The translations under genes and the position numbers were made by a program. Of a stretch of DNA of 64,000 nt, positions 44,020 to 52,015 are shown one piece after another. Location: positions 272,888 through 336,887 of the forward strand of contig JAKOVH010000032.1 of assembly GCA_029782145.1 (NCBI GenBank), written 5' to 3'. Every line of letters begins with the position of its first letter. The stretch's first letter is position 1. The notes below the pieces were generated by a model, which saw only the letters and a list, made by a program, of their open reading frames with translations, had not been told where the DNA came from and ran no database searches. Origin of the DNA: Actinomycetes bacterium (lineage in GTDB: Bacteria > Actinomycetota > Acidimicrobiia > Acidimicrobiales > Acidimicrobilacustridaceae).

Positions 44020-45096
44020 TCAGGTCTCCTCGGGTCGGAGGGTGGGGGCACCGAGCGCGGCCGCCACGCCGTCGAGATCGTCGACCAGCGGCGTCGGCAG
44101 GGGGACGCCGTCGACCAGGCGGGCGGCCCGCCGCTCGGCCTCGAACATGCCGGGCACCACGATGCGCTCGACGCCCTCGGCGGGGTCGGAGCCGACGATG
44201 TCGTCGATCAGCGCATCGACGCGGTCGCGCAGCTCGGCCCGGCCGACGAACCGGTCGGGGTCGAGGGCCACGAACGTGAAGCCCTTGGCCACCCGCCCCC
44301 GGCCGTGGACGTCGCTGTCGGTGTGCTCGGTGCGGCCGAACGAGCTGCCCGCCAGCACGCCGGCCAGGATCTCGACGAAGAGGCCGAGCCCGTAGCCCTT
44401 GTGCCCGCCGAACCACTGGAGGCTCCACACCGACGCGGCTCGGGTGTCGGTGGTGGGCCTGCCCTTCTCGTCGTTGGCCCACCCCTCGGGGATGGTCGGG
44501 TCGCCCCGGCGCTGGGCCAGCAGGATCTTGTTGCCGGCCACCGCGGTGGTGGCGATGTCGTAGACGATCGTGGGGTGGCGCCCGGTGGGCACGGCGTAGG
44601 ACAACGGGTTGGTCGAGAACAGGGGCGTCACCCCGCCGTGGGGCGGCACGACGGTGGGGCCGTTCTGCACGCACAGGCACACCAGGCCCTGCTCGGCGAC
44701 GCGCCGGGTGTGCACGCCGAGCGCTCCGAGGTGGGTGGCCTCGCGCACGGCCACCGTGGCCACGCCGTGGTCGGTGGCCCGGTCGACCAGCACCTCGGTG
44801 GCCCGCCGCGCCGCCACCTGGCCGAGGCCGAGGTGGGCGTCGAGCCACACGGTGGCGCCACTGTCGTCGATCACGGTGATGTCCGTGACGGGCCGGATCT
44901 GCCCGCCGCGCAAGCGCTCGACGTACATGGTCAGCAGGTGGATGCCGTGGGAGTCGACGCCGGTGAGGTCGGCCTCGACGAGCGCCTCGGCCACCACCGC
45001 GGCGTCGGCGGCCGGCACGCCCAGCGCCACGAGCACGCCCTCGATGCACGCGAGCATGCGCTCGGCGGGGATCAGCTCCACGGCGTCGTCGGCCAT
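44020..45096 (-). CDS. Malate/L-lactate/ureidoglycolate dehydrogenase (Ldh2) family
   Basis: A 358-residue Ldh2-type NAD(P)-dependent 2-hydroxyacid dehydrogenase. ADLTGVDSHGIHLLTMYVER is the family signature with the catalytic His, followed by ATHLGALGVHTRR, FSTNPLSYAVPTG and GGHKGYGLGLFVEILAG. These enzymes oxidise 2-hydroxy acids to 2-oxo acids (or the reverse) and are unrelated to classical LDH/MDH. Its position directly before a ThDP decarboxylase suggests oxidation of a 2-hydroxy acid followed by decarboxylation. ATG 45096 lies 13 bases after the end of a degraded gene. Confidence 0.92.
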   Translation of the reverse strand: MADDAVELIPAERMLACIEGVLVALGVPAADAAVVAEALVEADLTGVDSHGIHLLTMYVERLRGGQIRPVTDITVIDDSGATVWLDAHLGLGQVAARRATEVLVDRATDHGVATVAVREATHLGALGVHTRRVAEQGLVCLCVQNGPTVVPPHGGVTPLFSTNPLSYAVPTGRHPTIVYDIATTAVAGNKILLAQRRGDPTIPEGWANDEKGRPTTDTRAASVWSLQWFGGHKGYGLGLFVEILAGVLAGSSFGRTEHTDSDVHGRGRVAKGFTFVALDPDRFVGRAELRDRVDALIDDIVGSDPAEGVERIVVPGMFEAERRAARLVDGVPLPTPLVDDLDGVAAALGAPTLRPEET

Positions 45097-45109
45097 CGTC
45101 GGGCGCCGC

Positions 45110-45449
45110 TCAGTCCGGCAGCTGGTAGGTGTCGCGGTCGCTCTCCTGCGGCTGGCGCCCGGTGCGCAACGGGCACAGCGGCGAGTCGACCAGGAGGAAC
45201 CGGCTCCACTCCACCGAGTGTCTCGCCCCGCACGCCCTCGGCGCAGAGCTGCTCGATGGTGTCGGTCAGGTTCACGACCTCGGGCCACCGGCGGGTGGTG
45301 CCGACGGTGCCCCACACGCCGTAGCAGAGCTGGTGGCGGGCCTCCCGGGCCATCGGCGACCAGTTGGCCGTCATGTGGTGCATGTAGTTGGCCCGGTTGT
45401 GGCCGATGACGTCGATGAGCTCGTGGATGTAGACCTTGTCGTTCGCCAT
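45110..45449 (-). pseudogene. Remnant of a NIPSNAP-like/DUF gene with deletions and a frameshift
   Basis: From ATG 45449 the frame reads MANDKVYIHELIDVIGHN through ATTGNWS-like HHMTANWSPMAREARHQLC and GVWGTVGTTRRWPEVVNL, a well-formed N terminus. It then jumps to TIEQLCAEGVRGE and continues in a composition typical of a wrong frame (VPVAHRAPAAGERPRH). In the +1 register, from about 45223, a sensible C terminus appears: HSVEWSRFLLVDSPLC, then PLRTGRQPQESDRDTY and QLPD with a TGA at 45112-45110. From memory, intact relatives are about 200 residues longer in the middle, so the gene seems to have lost internal segments and its frame. It sits 7 bases after the TauD gene. A real but much shortened protein cannot be fully excluded. 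Confidence 0.7.
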
Positions 45450-45456
45450 CGGTGGC

Positions 45457-46260
45457 TCAGCCCTTCCCGGGGATCTCGATGCGACCGACGGTGACGCGGT
45501 GCAGGTCGCGGGGCTGGCCGCCGGTGTCGCCCACCACCCGGTGCTGCACGCAGCGGTTGTCCCACAGCAGCAGGTCGCCGGGTTGCCACCGGTGACGGTA
45601 GGTGTGCTCCATGCGAGCGACCTCGGTGTAGAGCAGGTCGAGCAGAGGGGCGCTCTCCTCGGGTGTCCAGCCGTCGAGGTGCTTCACGTACACACCGTTG
45701 ACGTTGAGCACCTCGCGCCGCGTCTCGGGGTGGACGGTCACCACCGGGTGCACCGCCGTGATGTCGTCGAGCGTGAGCCCTCTCGACATCGCCAACGCCG
45801 TGCCCTGGTGCACCGCCCGCAGGCCCCGGAGGGTGTCCTTCAACCCGTCGCTCAGCGCCTCGAACGCCAGGTAGGCGTTGGCGAAGGCGGTGTCGCCGCC
45901 GTAGGGCGGGACGGTGCGGGCGAGCAGCAGGCTCAGCTCGGGCGGGTGGGGCGCGTAGCTGAAGTCGGCGTGCCAGGTCTCGGTGAGGGGGTTGGGGTCG
46001 TAGATCCGGATCATCTCCGGATGGCCCTCGACCGGCTCGACGTAGGGGTGGGGCTCGATCGGTCCCCACCGCCGGGCGAAGGCGACGTGCTGCTCGGGCG
46101 TGACCGCCCCCTGGCCGCGGATGCAGACGACCAGGTGGTCGAGCAGCGCCCGGTGGAGCTCGGCGAGCATGGCGTCGTCGACCGGCGCGCTGAGGTCGAG
46201 GCCGGTGACGACCGCACCGAGCGCGCCCGCCTGCCTCTCGATGTGGAGCGTGGAGACCAT
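45457..46260 (-). CDS. TauD/TfdA-family Fe(II)/2-oxoglutarate dioxygenase
   Basis: A 267-residue dioxygenase. The iron facial triad is His97-x-Asp99 (TWHADFSY) and His240 (DNRCVQHRVV), and Arg255 (LHRVTVGR) would bind the 2-oxoglutarate carboxylate. Family members hydroxylate taurine, 2,4-D, alkyl sulfates or carboxylates next to an activating group. As the first gene of the minus-strand operon it could introduce the hydroxyl group used by the downstream 2-hydroxyacid dehydrogenase; that link is inference. ATG 46260 was chosen from homology and a G-rich stretch 6-11 bases upstream. Confidence 0.93.
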   Translation of the reverse strand: MVSTLHIERQAGALGAVVTGLDLSAPVDDAMLAELHRALLDHLVVCIRGQGAVTPEQHVAFARRWGPIEPHPYVEPVEGHPEMIRIYDPNPLTETWHADFSYAPHPPELSLLLARTVPPYGGDTAFANAYLAFEALSDGLKDTLRGLRAVHQGTALAMSRGLTLDDITAVHPVVTVHPETRREVLNVNGVYVKHLDGWTPEESAPLLDLLYTEVARMEHTYRHRWQPGDLLLWDNRCVQHRVVGDTGGQPRDLHRVTVGRIEIPGKG

Positions 46261-46319
46261 GGTCCGGCACCCCCCTGGTGCGCGAGCGGCGCCCTTCGGC
46301 CGATCCTCGCCATCCTAGC

Positions 46320-46325
46320 TATGAT
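46320..46325 (+). promoter_or_regulatory. -10 box upstream of the acyl-CoA ligase gene
   Basis: TATGAT lies 61 bases before GTG 46387, in the 126-bp divergent region between the TauD gene and the ligase. No good -35 (TTGACA-like) was seen at 16-18 bases. The hexamer is flanked by a small inverted repeat, ccatc (46310-46314) and gatgg (46323-46327). Confidence 0.5.
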
Positions 46326-46386
46326 GGCCCCACGTGCCGAAGCGGGCTGGGCCGGGCGGCCCGGGGCCCAAGCACAGGGGGACGAC

Positions 46387-47973
46387 GTGCTCGACAAGGT
46401 CCACCTCCCACCGCACGCGGTCGCGCGGTGGGCCGGCCAGACGCCCGACACCGTCGCGTTGCAGGAGGTGGGTGGTCGGTCGCTGACCTACGCGGAGCTG
46501 CACGACACGGCCCTGCGGTGGGCCGGCGCCTTCGAGCGGGCTGGTGTCACCGCGGGCTCCCACGTCGCCACGTTCCTGCCCGCCCGGCTCGAGGCGCAGT
46601 TCGCCATGCTGGGCCTCGCCTGGCTGCGGGCGGTTGAGGTGCCGCTCAACGCCGCCCACCGCGGCGAGCTGCTGGGCCAGGCGCTCGAGCGCGCCGACGC
46701 CACCGCCGTGGTCGTCGACGCCTCGCTGGCACCGACGCTGGCCGAGGTCGCCGGCCAGCTCCCGCGCCTGCGGACCGCCATCGTCGTGGGCGGCGACGGC
46801 CCTCCCCCGCCGCTGGCCGCCGGGGTCGAGTTCGTCGATGCGCCCACCTTCCTCGACGGCGTCGAGGGCGAGGACCGCCACGAGGGGCCGCAGGTCCACG
46901 ACGTCGCCGCGCTGCTCTTCACCTCCGGCACCACCGGCCCGTCGAAGGCGGTCATCGCCCCGTGGGGCCTGATCTGGTCGATCTGGTCGTGGATCCCCGA
47001 CGACGCGCTGGCACCGGGCGAGGGCCTGTACTGCTCGCTGCCGATGTTCCACAACAGCGGTCGGTCCGGGTTCACCAACACCGTCGACCGCGGCGGGCGC
47101 TTCGTGTTCCGCGAGAAGTTCAGCGTCACCAACTTCTGGGACGACGTGCGTGCCACGGGCAGCAGCCTGGCCGCGCTGGTCGGCCCGCTCACCTCGATGC
47201 TGTGGGCGGCCCCATCGCGGCCCGACGACGCCGACAACCCGCTGCGCGGCGTGATCCTCGGACCGATGATCCCGGACATGGCCGCCTTCGAGGAGCGCTT
47301 CGCCGTCAAGGTGGCCACCTGCTACGGCCAGACCGAGTCGGGCTGCCCGATCACCACCGGCTGGGACCACGGGCCGCCCGCCAACTGCGGCCGCGCCCGC
47401 ACGAGCTGGCCCCACAACGAGGTCCGCCTGGTCGACGAGCACGACGACGAGGTGCCCGTGGGCCAGGTGGGCGAGATGGTCGTGCGCTCCCGGGAGCCGT
47501 GGGCGCTCAACCTGGGCTACTACGGCCAGCCCGACGCCACCGTCGAGGCGTGGCGCAACGGCTGGTTCCACACCGGCGACCTCTTCCGGCGCGACGAGCA
47601 GGGCTGGCACTACTTCGTCGACCGGCTCCACGACAGCATCCGCCGCCGGGGCGAGAACATCTCCTCGTCGGAGGTGGAGGCGGTGCTCACCGCCCACCCC
47701 GACGCCGTCGAGGTGGCGGTGGTGGGGGTGCCCACCGAGCACGGCGACGACGAGGTGTTCGTCGCCGTGCAGGTCGCCGAGCCCGCGGGGTTCGACCCGG
47801 CCGCGTTCCACGCCTGGGCCACCGAGCGCCTGCCCCGGTTCATGGTCCCCCGCTACGTCGAGGCGTTCGCCGAGCTGCCCCGCAACCGCACCACCCACCG
47901 GGTGCTCAAGGCCGAGCTGCGAGCGCGCGGCACGGGCCCGGCGACGTGGGACGCCGCGGCGGCCGAGCGCTGA
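46387..47973 (+). CDS. Acyl-CoA synthetase (CaiC-like AMP-binding family)
   Basis: A 528-residue ligase. The P-loop is FTSGTTGPSKAVI (SGTTGPSKA at 180-188), then TCYGQTESG, FHTGDLFRRDEQG and RRGENISSSEVE; the C-terminal catalytic region is RTTHRVLKAEL. It shares with the ligase at 26907 the unusual FSVxNFW segment, so the two are the closest relatives in the window. The start is GTG 46387, because an aggggga site lies just upstream; an in-frame ATG at 46324 would add 21 low-complexity residues. It precedes an acyl-CoA dehydrogenase pair. Confidence 0.92.
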   Translation: MLDKVHLPPHAVARWAGQTPDTVALQEVGGRSLTYAELHDTALRWAGAFERAGVTAGSHVATFLPARLEAQFAMLGLAWLRAVEVPLNAAHRGELLGQALERADATAVVVDASLAPTLAEVAGQLPRLRTAIVVGGDGPPPPLAAGVEFVDAPTFLDGVEGEDRHEGPQVHDVAALLFTSGTTGPSKAVIAPWGLIWSIWSWIPDDALAPGEGLYCSLPMFHNSGRSGFTNTVDRGGRFVFREKFSVTNFWDDVRATGSSLAALVGPLTSMLWAAPSRPDDADNPLRGVILGPMIPDMAAFEERFAVKVATCYGQTESGCPITTGWDHGPPANCGRARTSWPHNEVRLVDEHDDEVPVGQVGEMVVRSREPWALNLGYYGQPDATVEAWRNGWFHTGDLFRRDEQGWHYFVDRLHDSIRRRGENISSSEVEAVLTAHPDAVEVAVVGVPTEHGDDEVFVAVQVAEPAGFDPAAFHAWATERLPRFMVPRYVEAFAELPRNRTTHRVLKAELRARGTGPATWDAAAAER

Positions 47974-48036
47974 GGCCGCCACACCGGCCCTCTACGGTGG
48001 CCACCATGACCGTGCCCGCGACCGATCGGACGGCGG

Positions 48037-49218
48037 ATGGCTGACTTCCGCTACCCACCCGACTGCGAGGCCCTCCGCGCCGAGGTGCGCTCCTTCCTCA
48101 CCCGGGCCATGGCCGACGCCGACGCCCACGCCGACCACCGCGACCTCACCGGCCTGGCCGAGCCGTTCGAGCGCGAGCTGCACCGCCAGGCCGGCGCTCG
48201 CGGGTGGCTGGGCATGGACCCCCTGCGCCAGTCGGTGTTCGACTTCGAGGTGGCCCGGGCCGACGCCCCTGCCATCGACACCGCCATGACCAATGCGGGA
48301 GTGGCCGTCTCGATGTTCGGCGCCGACCGGCACCGCGACCTGCTGGCGGCCATGCGCGCCGGCGAGGTCGAGATGTCGATCGCCTACACCGAGCCCGGCG
48401 CGGGGAGCGACCTCACCGCACTGGCCACGACGGCCCGCGCCGACCGCGACGGTTGGGTGCTCGACGGCGTGAAGTCGCTCGTGACCGGCCCCCACAAGGC
48501 CGACCTGTGCTGCACGATCGCGGTCACCGACCCCGACGTGGCGCCTCGCAGGGGCATGACGATGTTCCTCGTCCCCATGCACACCCCCGGAGTGCGGGTC
48601 GTGCGCACCACCACCATGAACGGCTGGGACCTCGGCGAGATCCACTTCGACGGCGCCCGGCTGGGGCCCGAGGCGGTGCTCGGCGAGGTCGGCGGCGGAT
48701 GGCGGCAGATGGCGATGGCGCTCACCGCCGAGCGCTCCGGCGTGTTCCTGAACGGCTTCGCCCGCCACGCCCTCGACCTGCTCCTCGAGCACGTCCGCAC
48801 CACGTCCCGCGACGGGCAGCCGCTGGCCGACGACCCGGTGGTGCTCGACGAGGTCGGGCGGCTGGAGGCGGCGTGGGCCGACGCCGAGCGCCTCAGCCGG
48901 CGGGCGCTGTGGACCGCCACCACCGAGGGCGCCGAGCCCGACCCGGCCCTGGGCTCGATGGCGAAGGTCGTGGCCAGCGAGCTGCAGCAGGACATCGCCC
49001 GCACCGCGCTGGAGCTGGTGGGGCCCGCCGCGCTCACGTGGGGGCCGCTGTTCGGGGGTGGGGCCGACGCCGCCGACACCACCGGGCCCGCCGACCGGGG
49101 GCGCTTCGGGTTCGAGGTGCTCGAGCGGGTGCACCCCACGATCGGGGCGGGCGCCAACGAGGTGCAGCGCGACACCATCGCCACCCTCGGGCTGGGCCTG
49201 CCACGGAGGCGGGCCTGA
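48037..49218 (+). CDS. Acyl-CoA dehydrogenase, large (alpha-type) subunit, pair 3
   Basis: A 393-residue acyl-CoA dehydrogenase: MSIAYTEPGAGSDLTALAT is the FAD/substrate loop, then GMTMFLVPMHTPGVRVVRTT and a C-terminal GAGANEVQRDTIATLGLGL. The MCAD-type catalytic Glu position is not filled. It probably oxidises the acyl-CoA made by the ligase 63 bases upstream. Its stop overlaps the start of a shorter dehydrogenase-like gene by one base (TGATG), again an alpha/beta pair. Confidence 0.92.
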   Translation: MADFRYPPDCEALRAEVRSFLTRAMADADAHADHRDLTGLAEPFERELHRQAGARGWLGMDPLRQSVFDFEVARADAPAIDTAMTNAGVAVSMFGADRHRDLLAAMRAGEVEMSIAYTEPGAGSDLTALATTARADRDGWVLDGVKSLVTGPHKADLCCTIAVTDPDVAPRRGMTMFLVPMHTPGVRVVRTTTMNGWDLGEIHFDGARLGPEAVLGEVGGGWRQMAMALTAERSGVFLNGFARHALDLLLEHVRTTSRDGQPLADDPVVLDEVGRLEAAWADAERLSRRALWTATTEGAEPDPALGSMAKVVASELQQDIARTALELVGPAALTWGPLFGGGADAADTTGPADRGRFGFEVLERVHPTIGAGANEVQRDTIATLGLGLPRRRA

Positions 49219-50036
49219 TGGACCTCTCCCCCACCCCGTCGGGTGCGACGGGCCGGCAGGTCAGCGCCGCCATGCAGCTCGGCCGCGACGCCGGGCCGTG
49301 GCGCTTCCACACCGACGTGCTGCTCGACCTGCTCGGATGGGACGGCTGCTCCCGGGCCACCGCCACCGCCGAGCACGACGACGACGTGGCCCTGGTCGTG
49401 CCGGACGCCCGCTCGGTGGACGTGCTGCTGCTGGGCGTCGACCCGGAGACGGTCGCCGAGGTCGATCTCCACCATGCCGCGGTCGAGGTCGTCGCCCGCC
49501 CGTCGCTGGTCGACGACTCGACCTGCGAGGTGCGCTTCACGCCCGACGCGGTGCGGCGCACCTGGCGGGCCGACGTGACCGGCGCCCACGCCCGGGCCGC
49601 GGTGGTGATGGCGGCAGACGCCGCGGGCGCAGCGGCCGCGGCGGCGGAGGCCGCCGTGGCGCACGTCCAGGAGCGCGAGCAGTTCGGGGCGCCGCTGGCG
49701 ACGCTCCAGGCGGTGCAGCACCGGGCCGCCGACATGGCGGTCGACGTGCGCCTCGCCGCCGACGCCGTGCTCGACGCGGCCGGCGTGATCGACCGCGGCG
49801 CTCCGGCCGACGAGGTGGGGTTGGTGGTGCCCCACGCCAAGCTCGGTGTCGAGCGCAGCGCCCGGGTCACGGCGTCGGCCCACCAGCTGGCCGGCGGCCA
49901 GGGCATCCTGGCCAGCGCGCCGTACCACCGGTGGTACCGCCGCACGCTGGCGGCCGCCGTGCTGCTCGGGGACGTGCGCCACCACCGGGCCGTCGTCGCC
50001 CGGGCCGCCCTGGCGGGGCAGCGCCGGTTCGGCTGA
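49218..50036 (+). CDS. Acyl-CoA dehydrogenase-like small (beta-type) subunit, pair 3
   Basis: A 272-residue protein with only the C-terminal helical half of the dehydrogenase fold clearly preserved (VQEREQFGAPLATLQAVQHR and HQLAGGQGILASAPYHRWYRR). The N-terminal half is short and divergent. It is the smallest of the three small subunits and lacks the FAD-loop motif entirely, so it can act only as a partner of the gene upstream. It ends 17 bases before the stop of the converging regulator gene. Confidence 0.82.
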   Translation: MDLSPTPSGATGRQVSAAMQLGRDAGPWRFHTDVLLDLLGWDGCSRATATAEHDDDVALVVPDARSVDVLLLGVDPETVAEVDLHHAAVEVVARPSLVDDSTCEVRFTPDAVRRTWRADVTGAHARAAVVMAADAAGAAAAAAEAAVAHVQEREQFGAPLATLQAVQHRAADMAVDVRLAADAVLDAAGVIDRGAPADEVGLVVPHAKLGVERSARVTASAHQLAGGQGILASAPYHRWYRRTLAAAVLLGDVRHHRAVVARAALAGQRRFG

Positions 50037-50053
50037 GCGGGTGAGCCCGCCCC

Positions 50054-50881
50054 TCAGCGGGGCGCCCCCACGATGGCGGCGGTGACCATCTTCGTGCCGT
50101 CGACGTCGGACACGAACGCCTGCGTCGCCTCGAGGTGCGCTCGGGCGAGGGCCTGCACCTTGGGGTCGCCCCGCTCGACGGCGTCGACGATCCGCTCGTG
50201 GTCGCGCACCGCCGCCTTCCACACCTTCAGCGGTGGCTCCGCCTCCCGGGTCTCGTAGACCGCGCTGACGTGGGTCGCCCAGATCCGCTCGAGCGAGCCC
50301 ACCAGCTGGCGGAGCGTCTCGTTGCCGCAGAGCTCGACGATCGCCCCGTGGAACCGGTCGACGGCCTGCATGGTGCGCTCGTGGTCGCCGATGGCGGCCT
50401 GCTGCTCGGCCACGAGCTCGCGCAGCACCGGCACGACGGCCTCGGTGCGGTCCGGGCGCGCCGAGCACAGCACGGCGCACAGCGGCTCGAGCTCGCGCAG
50501 CGCCGTGCCGACGTCGCTCAGGGCGGTGTGCGACGACTGCAGCACCAGGCCGAGCATGTAGGCGACCCGGGCGTTGGTGGGCGGATGCACCTCGGCCCCG
50601 CCGATGTTGCCCCGCCGCACCGTGATGAGGCCCTCGGTCTCGAGGATCCTCATCGCCTCCCGAGCCGCGGGTGGGCCGACGTCGTAGCGCTCCACGAGGT
50701 CTTCCAGCCGGGGCACCACGGCCAGCTCACCGCTGAGGATGGCGTCACGCAGCGACGCGGCGACGACCTCGGCCATGCGAGGCGAGCGGGCCCGGAGCCC
50801 GCCGGCGGGCCGGCCCCGCAGGGGCGGCTCCTTGGGGAGCGCCGGGGGGCGGGCGGGCCGACGGCCGGGGTCGCTTACCAT
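50054..50881 (-). CDS. FadR/GntR family regulator with FCD domain
   Basis: A 275-residue GntR/FadR-type regulator. After a basic, Pro-rich N-terminal extension of about 35 residues comes the winged helix (DAILSGELAVVPRLEDLVE, PPAAREAMRILETEGLITV). The FCD ligand domain follows (ALRELEPLCAVLC, RFHGAIVELCGNETLRQLV, RDHERIVDAVERGD) and includes its metal/ligand His residues. It differs clearly from the two RIPVREAI-type paralogues. It diverges from an epimerase-decarboxylase-oxidase operon, and a long palindrome overlaps its ATG (50881), so it is probably autorepressed and controls that operon. Confidence 0.9.
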   Translation of the reverse strand: MVSDPGRRPARPPALPKEPPLRGRPAGGLRARSPRMAEVVAASLRDAILSGELAVVPRLEDLVERYDVGPPAAREAMRILETEGLITVRRGNIGGAEVHPPTNARVAYMLGLVLQSSHTALSDVGTALRELEPLCAVLCSARPDRTEAVVPVLRELVAEQQAAIGDHERTMQAVDRFHGAIVELCGNETLRQLVGSLERIWATHVSAVYETREAEPPLKVWKAAVRDHERIVDAVERGDPKVQALARAHLEATQAFVSDVDGTKMVTAAIVGAPR

Positions 50882-50894
50882 GCCATCATGGTAA
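50875..50894. promoter_or_regulatory. Palindromic operator over the regulator start codon
   Basis: TTACCATG (50875-50882) and CATGGTAA (50887-50894) form 8-bp perfect arms around CCAT. The site contains the start codon of the FadR-like gene on the minus strand and the first possible ATG of the divergent epimerase gene on the plus strand. GntR/FCD proteins bind palindromes of this size. Confidence 0.75.
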
Positions 50895-50902
50895 TGTTGG
50901 GC

Positions 50903-51997
50903 ATGGAGGTGTTGCTGATCGGGGGGACGGGGCCGACGGGCCCGGCCATCGCCCGGGGCCTCGAGGATCGGGGCCACCGCGTCACCGTGCTGCACTCGGG
51001 CAACCACGAGGTCGCCGAGGTCGCCCACCTGCGCCACCTCCACGGCGACGTGTTCAGCACCGAGGGCCTGCTCGAGGTGCTCGGCGACGAGACCTTCGAC
51101 GTCACCCTCGCCACCTACGGCCGGCTGCGCTCCATCGCCGAGGTGATGGTGGGCCGCACCGGCCGGCTCGTCTCGGTGGGAGGCGTGCCCGTCTACAAGG
51201 GCTTCTTCGACCCGGCCGTCCACCGGCCGCCCGGCCTGCCGGTGCCCACCCGCGAGGATGCACCGCTCGCCACCGAGGGCGACGACGGCAAGAGCTACCG
51301 CATCGGGCGCACCGAGGAGCTGCTCTTCGAGGCCCACCCGACGGCCACCCACTTCCGCTACCCCTACGTCTACGGGCCACGGCAGCTGGCGCCCCGCGAG
51401 TGGTGCATCGTGCGCCGCATCCTCGACAGGCGCCCGTTCTTGGTGCTGCCCGACGACGGCCTGTCGCTCATCACCTTCGGCTACGTCGACAACCTGGCCC
51501 ACGCCCTGCTGCTCGCCGTCGACCAGCCCGAGGCTTCGATGGGCGAGATCTTCAACTGCGGCGACGACGAGCGCCTCACCATCCGCCAGGTCGCCGAGAT
51601 CATCACCGACGAGCTGGGCCACGACTGGGAGCTGATCGGCATGCCGGCCGACCTGGCGGTGCCCGCCCGTCCGCTGCAGATGGGCTACCGCTCCACGCAC
51701 CGGGTCATGGACACCTCGAAGCTGCGCGAGCGGCTCGGGTACCGAGACGTCGTGCCCGCCCGCCAGGCCGTGCGCCTGGCCGCCCGCTGGCTGGTCGACA
51801 ACCCGCCGGCGCCCGGCGGCTACGAGGAGACGGCGCTGCAGGACCCGTTCGACTACGCCGCCGAGGACCGTCTGGTCGCCTGGTGGAAGGCGGCGGTGGC
51901 GAACCCACCCGACCTCGGCTTCACGGAGCTGCCCGGCTTCGGCAAGTCCTACGCCGGGCCCGGCACCCGCCACGTCCGCCCCGACACCCGCATCTGA
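50903..51997 (+). CDS. NAD-dependent epimerase/dehydratase family protein
   Basis: A 364-residue extended SDR. EVLLIGGTGPTGPAIARGL is the nucleotide loop; FRYPYVYGPRQLAPREW and TFGYVDNLAHALLLAV are typical of NAD-dependent epimerases/isoflavone-reductase-like enzymes. The YxxxK pair is not intact (SYRIGRTEE), so catalytic type is uncertain. ATG 50903 is the last of three clustered ATGs (50888, 50894, 50903); earlier ones lie inside or touch the operator palindrome. It is the first gene of an operon with an acetoacetate-decarboxylase-like gene 18 bases downstream. Confidence 0.85.
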   Translation: MEVLLIGGTGPTGPAIARGLEDRGHRVTVLHSGNHEVAEVAHLRHLHGDVFSTEGLLEVLGDETFDVTLATYGRLRSIAEVMVGRTGRLVSVGGVPVYKGFFDPAVHRPPGLPVPTREDAPLATEGDDGKSYRIGRTEELLFEAHPTATHFRYPYVYGPRQLAPREWCIVRRILDRRPFLVLPDDGLSLITFGYVDNLAHALLLAVDQPEASMGEIFNCGDDERLTIRQVAEIITDELGHDWELIGMPADLAVPARPLQMGYRSTHRVMDTSKLRERLGYRDVVPARQAVRLAARWLVDNPPAPGGYEETALQDPFDYAAEDRLVAWWKAAVANPPDLGFTELPGFGKSYAGPGTRHVRPDTRI

Positions 51998-52015
51998 ACC
52001 GCAGCCGGAGATCCC

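Noticed and set aside
48006..48044. Twelve-codon ORF overlapping the start of the dehydrogenase gene
   Set aside because: It could be a leader peptide, but no ribosome site or conserved sequence supports it.
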